Assembly (NCBI GenBank): GCA_002085155.1
Contig: NASX01000007.1
Location: forward strand, 95,925-132,567
Origin: Sorangiineae bacterium NIC37A_2
GTDB taxonomy: Bacteria > Myxococcota_A > Polyangia > Polyangiales > Polyangiaceae
DNA length: 36,643 nucleotides
Direction of reading: 5' to 3'
The position numbers were made by a program, and so were the translations under genes. Below the pieces are notes generated by a model. It saw nothing but the letters and a program-made list of their open reading frames with translations, was not told the origin of the DNA and made no database searches. Shown here one piece after another: positions 32,352 to 36,643 of the stretch (within the stretch, counting starts at the first letter, position 1; each line of letters begins with the position of its first letter).

Positions 32352-33791
32352 TTAGTTGGCTGCGAAAGTCCTCACCTGGATGGCCTCAATGCGCTCGGGG
32401 CCCGCCTGGATATCGCTCACCACGACCACGTGGTCGCCGGGGAGCAAGCGGTTGCGCCTGCGGAGCTCGGTCATCGCGCTGGCGACGGTGAGCTCAGGGT
32501 GCTCTTCGTTGAACTGGATGACGATCGGAACAACCGAACGCACCGCCCACAGGCGGCGACGTGCGCTCTCGTCATCGGTGCAGGCGTAGATGATCGCGGT
32601 GCGCGGACGGAAAGAGGAAACGATCTCGGCCAGGCGACCCGAGCGACTCGTCACGACGATGGCCCGGGAGTTCAGCGAGTCCGCCAAGCTACAGGCAGCG
32701 CGTGCCAAGTGGTCACGCACCTCGGTCACCTTGCGCTCGAGGTGGAAGCCGATCGACGGCTCCTTCTCCATCCGGCGCGCGATGCTGTCCATGATCTGGA
32801 CACACTTGACTGGGTACTTTCCTGCGCCCGTCTCTCCACTCAGCATGATGCAGTCGGCGCCCTCGAACACAGCGTTGGCGACGTCGCTCACCTCGGCGCG
32901 GGTCGGCGTCGGGCTCGTGATCATCGACTCGAGCAGGTGCGTCGCGACGATGACCGGCTTGCCCGCCAGCGAGCAGGCCTGAACCATGCGGCGCTGACGG
33001 ATCGGAAGATCGCGAATCTGGATTTCGACGCCGAGATCGCCACGGGCGACCATGATGCCGTCGGCCTCAGCCAAGATCTCGTCGAAGTTATCGACGCCCT
33101 CTTGGTTCTCGATCTTGGCGAAGATACGCGTCTTCTTGCCAGCGGCTTCGACGATGCGGCGACACTCGCGGATGTCGTCGGCGCTGCGCACAAACGAGAG
33201 CGCGATGATGTCGACATCGTTCTTCAGACCGAACTCGATGTCCCTGTAGTCCTTCTCTGTGATGCTCGGGAGGTTCACGCGGATGCCCGGGAGGTTCACG
33301 TGACGGCGCGAGCCAACCTTGCCTCCGTCGATCACCTTGCAGCGCAGACGTGCGCCCGTGATCTCCAGGACGTCGACGTTGATGATGCCATTGTCGATCG
33401 TGATGCGGTCGCCGGCCTTGAGGTCGGTCACCAGATCTTTGTAAGCGACGTAGACGTATTGCTCGTCAGCCGCGTCGTCGGGCGAGACGGAGAGTGTCAC
33501 CTCCATGCCCGGCTCGAGCACGAGCGGGTTCTGGCGCTCGCCCGTCCGGATCTCGGGACCTTGGGTATCGAGCAACTTCGCGATGGGGTGATTCAGCTCT
33601 TTGTTCAGAGCGTCAATCATCGAAAACGCCTTACCGTGCGATTCGTGATTGCCGTGGCTGAAGTTGAACCGGGCGATGTTCATCCCGGCGGCCGCCATCT
33701 CTCGAAGAATCTCCGGCGTGCTGCTCGCGGGGCCCAGGGTGCAGATGATTTTAGTGTGCCGGAAGTCGCGGCGCTGAGCTTGGGTTGTCAT
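32352..33791 (-). CDS. pyk: Pyruvate kinase
   Basis: A 479-residue glycolytic enzyme that makes pyruvate and ATP from phosphoenolpyruvate and ADP. Recognisable parts are RHTKIICTLGPASS at the N-terminus, NFSHGNHESH (K+ and ATP site), LLDTQGPEIRTG at the start of the B domain, IFAKIENQEGVDNFDEI (catalytic Lys and metal Glu), MVARGDLGVEI, and VIVATHLLESM with PTRAEVSDVANAVFEGADCIMLSGETGAGKYP. The Glu in GPEIR corresponds, as I recall, to the residue that marks potassium-dependent pyruvate kinases. A weak ribosome site precedes the ATG. It is divergent from prfC, sharing a 118-bp region. Confidence 0.97.
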   Translation of the reverse strand: MTTQAQRRDFRHTKIICTLGPASSTPEILREMAAAGMNIARFNFSHGNHESHGKAFSMIDALNKELNHPIAKLLDTQGPEIRTGERQNPLVLEPGMEVTLSVSPDDAADEQYVYVAYKDLVTDLKAGDRITIDNGIINVDVLEITGARLRCKVIDGGKVGSRRHVNLPGIRVNLPSITEKDYRDIEFGLKNDVDIIALSFVRSADDIRECRRIVEAAGKKTRIFAKIENQEGVDNFDEILAEADGIMVARGDLGVEIQIRDLPIRQRRMVQACSLAGKPVIVATHLLESMITSPTPTRAEVSDVANAVFEGADCIMLSGETGAGKYPVKCVQIMDSIARRMEKEPSIGFHLERKVTEVRDHLARAACSLADSLNSRAIVVTSRSGRLAEIVSSFRPRTAIIYACTDDESARRRLWAVRSVVPIVIQFNEEHPELTVASAMTELRRRNRLLPGDHVVVVSDIQAGPERIEAIQVRTFAAN

Positions 33792-33909
33792 GAGTTCTCA
33801 AATGGGAGGGTAAGGGCGGCCTTTAGCATCGGGGGTGGCCTAGAAAAATGCCCCAATTGCATCAGGCTGTTTCTTCCTCGCCTCCCGGGTCATAGTCCGC
33901 GCCCCCCGG

Positions 33910-35502
33910 ATGTCAGCCCTCTCTCTCGAAGACCAAGTCCTTTCTCGGCGTACCTTTGCGATCATTTCGCATCCTGACGCTGGTAAGACCACATTGACCG
34001 AGAAACTCCTCCTGACCGGCGGAGCGATCCAGCTCGCGGGCGCCGTAAAAGCGCGAGGAGATGCCCGTCGCGCCCGCAGTGACTGGATGAAAGTGGAGCA
34101 GGAACGCGGCATTTCCGTGACGACGTCCGCGATGACCTTCGAGTACAACGGACATGTCTGTAACCTCGTCGACACGCCCGGCCACCAGGATTTCTCCGAG
34201 GATACCTATCGGACACTCACCGCCGTCGACTCGGCCATCATGGTCATCGACGCCGCCAAAGGCATCGAGGAACAGACTCGGAAACTTTTTGAAGTCTGCC
34301 GGCTCCGGGACATTCCCATCCTCACCTTTATCAACAAGCTGGACCGCGAGGGGCGCGACCCCTTCGAGTTGATGAGCGAAATCGAGGAAACATTGGCGCT
34401 CGACGTGACGCCGCTCTCCTGGCCGATCGGTATGGGACGAGACTTCCTCGGCTGTTACGACCTCCGGCGCGACCGCCTTTTGCTCATGGAAAAGAGCAAA
34501 GACAGGCTGGTCGACCACGCCGAGGAGTGTAAAGGGCTCGACGATCCGAAGCTCGATGAGCTCCTGCCCGAAAGCCGGGTCGAGGCCCTCCGCGAGGAGG
34601 CCGAGATGGCCCGGGGCCTCTGCCCCGCCTTCAATCACCAGAGTTTCCTCGAGGGTCACATGACCCCGGTCTTTTTTGGCAGCGCGTTGAATACCTTCGG
34701 GGTCGGTGAGCTCTTGAATGGAGTGATCGAGCTCGCTCCGCCCCCCCGGCCCCAAAAAGCGCGCGAGCGGGTGGTCGAGGCCACGGAGAAGAAGGTCACC
34801 GCCTTCGTTTTCAAGATCCAGGCGAACATGGATCCGAAACACCGGGACCGCATCGCCTTCATTCGCCTCTGCTCCGGTCACTTCAAGCGGGGCGCCAAGC
34901 TTGTGCACGTCCCGACGGGCAGCACCATGAACGTGCACAACCCGGTGCAGTTCCTCGCTCAAGATCGCGATCTCGCCGAAGACGCCTTCGCCGGCGACAT
35001 CCTCGGCATCCCCAATCACGGAAAGCTCAGGATCGGCGACACACTGACCGAAGGCGAAGAACTCCACTTCACCGGCATTCCCAGCTTCGCTCCCGAATTG
35101 CTCCAAAGGGTTCGTCCTCTCGATCCGCTCCGCGCCAAACACCTCGGACGAGCCCTCGAGCAGATCGCAGAGGAAGGCGGCGCTCGCGTCTTCAAGCCCA
35201 CCTCCGGCTCCAACTGGATCGTCGGCGTCGTCGGCGCTCTGCAGTTCGACGTGCTCGCCGATCGCATCCGGACTGAATACGACGTCCCGGTCGCCTTCGA
35301 AGGAGCGGGCCTCTACACGGCGCGCTGGCTCGCCTATGACGATCATAAGGAGTTCGAGAAGTTCCAGTCCCAAAACGGCGGTTATCTCGCGACTGACCAT
35401 ACGGGGACGCCGGTGTTTTTGGCTCGGAACTCCTGGCACCTCGAAACAACCCAGAAGGAGTGGCCGCAGATCCGCTTCCTGAAGACCTTCGAACAAGGCT
35501 GA
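33910..35502 (+). CDS. prfC: Peptide chain release factor 3
   Basis: A 530-residue translational GTPase that removes RF1/RF2 from the ribosome after termination. GTPase motifs: G1 SHPDAGKTTLTEK (residues ~17-29), switch I RGISVTTSAM, G3 DTPGHQDFSEDTYRTL, G4 NKLDREGRDP. The insertion and domain II segments VTAFVFKIQANMDPKHRDRIAFIR and FKRGAKL are typical of RF3 and separate it from EF-G, which is longer. The C-terminal part WPQIRFLKTFEQ is the RF3 end. The start has no strong Shine-Dalgarno; it is the first ATG consistent with the family N-terminus. Confidence 0.96.
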   Translation: MSALSLEDQVLSRRTFAIISHPDAGKTTLTEKLLLTGGAIQLAGAVKARGDARRARSDWMKVEQERGISVTTSAMTFEYNGHVCNLVDTPGHQDFSEDTYRTLTAVDSAIMVIDAAKGIEEQTRKLFEVCRLRDIPILTFINKLDREGRDPFELMSEIEETLALDVTPLSWPIGMGRDFLGCYDLRRDRLLLMEKSKDRLVDHAEECKGLDDPKLDELLPESRVEALREEAEMARGLCPAFNHQSFLEGHMTPVFFGSALNTFGVGELLNGVIELAPPPRPQKARERVVEATEKKVTAFVFKIQANMDPKHRDRIAFIRLCSGHFKRGAKLVHVPTGSTMNVHNPVQFLAQDRDLAEDAFAGDILGIPNHGKLRIGDTLTEGEELHFTGIPSFAPELLQRVRPLDPLRAKHLGRALEQIAEEGGARVFKPTSGSNWIVGVVGALQFDVLADRIRTEYDVPVAFEGAGLYTARWLAYDDHKEFEKFQSQNGGYLATDHTGTPVFLARNSWHLETTQKEWPQIRFLKTFEQG

Positions 35503-35613
35503 GCTTACGGCCAAGCTCTCCGTTTCGCTCGATTGCAGCCGATTCGGGCTCCCACGGCGCGGCATTTTCTGCGCGGGGGGCGCCCCTTGTGCTGAGGCGG
35601 GAATTCGAAAACA

Positions 35614-36513
35614 ATGATGGACCCGGCGAGGGTCCTTCCGACGTGCCAGAGTTTGACTCCGATGAGCGGCCAGAACGATTCCGATTCCGGACAACGACGT
35701 GACACACACCGCGGGTTGGGTGAGGTCGAGGCTGGATTCATCCCCTCCGACTCGAGTGAGCTGCGCCCGTCCTTTCCTCCGGAGCAGACGGAGGCAGGCT
35801 CGCCCTACGACGTGAAGCTCCCTTCGTCTCCGAAGGTGCCCCAGATTGACGATCTCACGACAGCGCCTGAAATCGAGATCCCCGAACACCGAGCTCTCTT
35901 CGACACCTCGGTCGGCGGTGGCTCGAACCGCGTCTCAGGTGGACGCGAGACCGCCCGCGCCTACGTCGCCCCGCGCACCCCGCGCCCGGTCCTCTTTCAT
36001 TCTCAGGACACGATGAGCATCGAGGTAGCTGAGCGGAACAACGAGTTCGACACGATTCCGAGCCTGTCCCGCCGCAAGGTCGCGCGCCTGCTCGAAGACG
36101 CGATCCCCGGTCTCGATACTTCCCCCGCCGAGCGCGGCGTGAACCTCTGGTTCGTCATGGGCCTCGCGCTCTTCGGCGGCATCTTCCTCATCTTCTTAGC
36201 GAATCGTGAGAACCCGGGGGATGACGTCGTTTCAGGTGAAGTGGCCGCTGAGCCCGTCGGTCACCTCACGCCCCCCGCGGCGAGCCTGCCCCCGAGCTCG
36301 CCTCCCAAGGGCCCTGCCCCCGTCCAAGAAGAGCCGAAGAAGGCCGCCGCCTCTCGGGCCGAGCCCGAAGAACAGGAAGCGCCCGCCGCGAAGACCACCG
36401 TGAGCGCGCCCACCGAGCCTCGTCCCGCCAAGAAACCCGCCCAGGTTTCGAAGCCCAAGGCCTCCGAGCAGAAGTCGACCCCCGCCAAGAACCACGACCT
36501 CTGGCTCGAATAG
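35614..36513 (+). CDS. Single-pass membrane protein with Pro/Lys-rich periplasmic tail, unknown function
   Basis: A 299-residue protein that I do not recognise. The N-terminal ~170 residues are polar, Ser/Pro-rich and probably disordered apart from a charged stretch (EVAERNNEFDTIPSLSRRKVARLLEDAIPGL). One membrane segment follows (LWFVMGLALFGGIFLIFLA, about 178-196), then a ~100-residue Pro/Ala/Lys/Glu-rich tail like the spacer of TonB or cell-wall-spanning proteins, ending NHDLWLE. The layout (cytoplasmic N-terminus, one helix, extended tail) would suit an envelope-spanning or scaffold protein, but no domain supports that. ATG 35614 has GAGGCGGG about 12 nt upstream; ATG 35662 (MSGQND) is an alternative. 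It follows prfC by 111 bp. Confidence 0.7.
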   Translation: MMDPARVLPTCQSLTPMSGQNDSDSGQRRDTHRGLGEVEAGFIPSDSSELRPSFPPEQTEAGSPYDVKLPSSPKVPQIDDLTTAPEIEIPEHRALFDTSVGGGSNRVSGGRETARAYVAPRTPRPVLFHSQDTMSIEVAERNNEFDTIPSLSRRKVARLLEDAIPGLDTSPAERGVNLWFVMGLALFGGIFLIFLANRENPGDDVVSGEVAAEPVGHLTPPAASLPPSSPPKGPAPVQEEPKKAAASRAEPEEQEAPAAKTTVSAPTEPRPAKKPAQVSKPKASEQKSTPAKNHDLWLE

Positions 36514-36560
36514 AGCTCCTTCGTCGCAACGTCCCCTGCTCCCGTCCGAAGCGGGGAGGC

Positions 36561-36643
36561 GTGCCGAGCCAACTCCACGAGGCCATCCTCGATCTCTTCC
36601 GGGCGCAGCCGAAGCTCGCTCCCGATCTGCTCACGAAGGGCCT
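36561..36643 (+). CDS. Start of a gene cut by the window end (MPSQLHE-type hypothetical)
   Basis: From GTG 36561 the frame is open to the window end. With GTG read as Met, it starts MPSQLHEAILDLFRAQPKLA and continues with PDLLTKG. From memory, many myxobacterial proteins of unknown function begin MPSQLHE(A/V)L...LFR, a family that may relate to Rpn/PD-(D/E)XK-type proteins; this is recollection only. A GGGGAGG lies directly before the start, closer than usual. Confidence 0.5.
   Translation, partial: MPSQLHEAILDLFRAQPKLAPDLLTKG

Noticed and set aside
32430-33977. Plus-strand frame of 515 codons opposite pyk
   Set aside because: Pyruvate kinase signatures on the minus strand are continuous; the opposite frame is a GC-skew shadow.
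33913-35889. Minus-strand frame of 658 codons opposite prfC
   Set aside because: RF3 GTPase motifs on the plus strand are complete; the antisense frame has no motif and runs past the gene only by chance openness.

Overview
The window is GC-rich DNA from a member of the Myxococcota, probably a Polyangia-type myxobacterium. The best evidence is the C-terminus of the GH10 xylanase: a Cys, a hydrophobic helix and an Arg-rich tail after a Gly-rich stalk, which is a MYXO-CTERM sorting signal. Supporting signs are several secreted lipoproteins with long GG-repeat linkers and a DUF1592/DUF1552 pair. I see no rRNA, tRNA, CRISPR array, insertion sequence or phage module.

Layout. 1-5724 (+): the 3' two-thirds of uvrA, an APC-family amino acid permease and a Ski2-like helicase with a DUF3516-type C-terminus. 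5941-6042 (-): a 33-residue, Lys-rich mini-protein. 6282-18670: an accessory block of exported proteins. It holds two related alpha/beta-hydrolase lipoproteins (CE1 / PHB-depolymerase-like), a divergent pair made of a DUF1592 lipoprotein with one c-type haem motif and a Tat-exported DUF1552 protein, a Cu/Zn superoxide dismutase lipoprotein, a broken Cys-rich secreted protein, a CBM-GH10 xylanase with MYXO-CTERM, and a PL1-type pectate lyase lipoprotein. Together these look like surface-attached machinery for plant cell-wall polysaccharide (xylan, its ester side groups, pectin).

18782-36643 is mostly housekeeping: an AI-2E family membrane protein, an N-formylglutamate amidohydrolase-like protein, a probable operon of a DUF1523-like protein, leuB and truD, a small membrane protein, pgl-zwf (oxidative pentose phosphate entry), tex, an M23 peptidase, an MFS transporter, pyruvate kinase, release factor 3, a Pro/Lys-rich single-pass membrane protein, and the start of a last gene cut by the window end.

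The most interesting unexplained signal is regulatory. The palindrome GGGGA-N8-TCCCC, always with an A/T-rich core, occurs three times by my reading. Each copy lies upstream of a secreted hydrolase: esterase 1, esterase 2 and the GH10 xylanase. In both esterase leaders a GGTTAC box starts exactly 19 nt after the palindrome. This suggests a dedicated regulon for the extracellular enzymes. Other points worth checking are a SodC-like protein with Pro in place of the usual active-site Arg, a decayed Cys-rich gene, a 7-bp tandem repeat just before pgl, and dense inverted repeats in two divergent intergenic regions.
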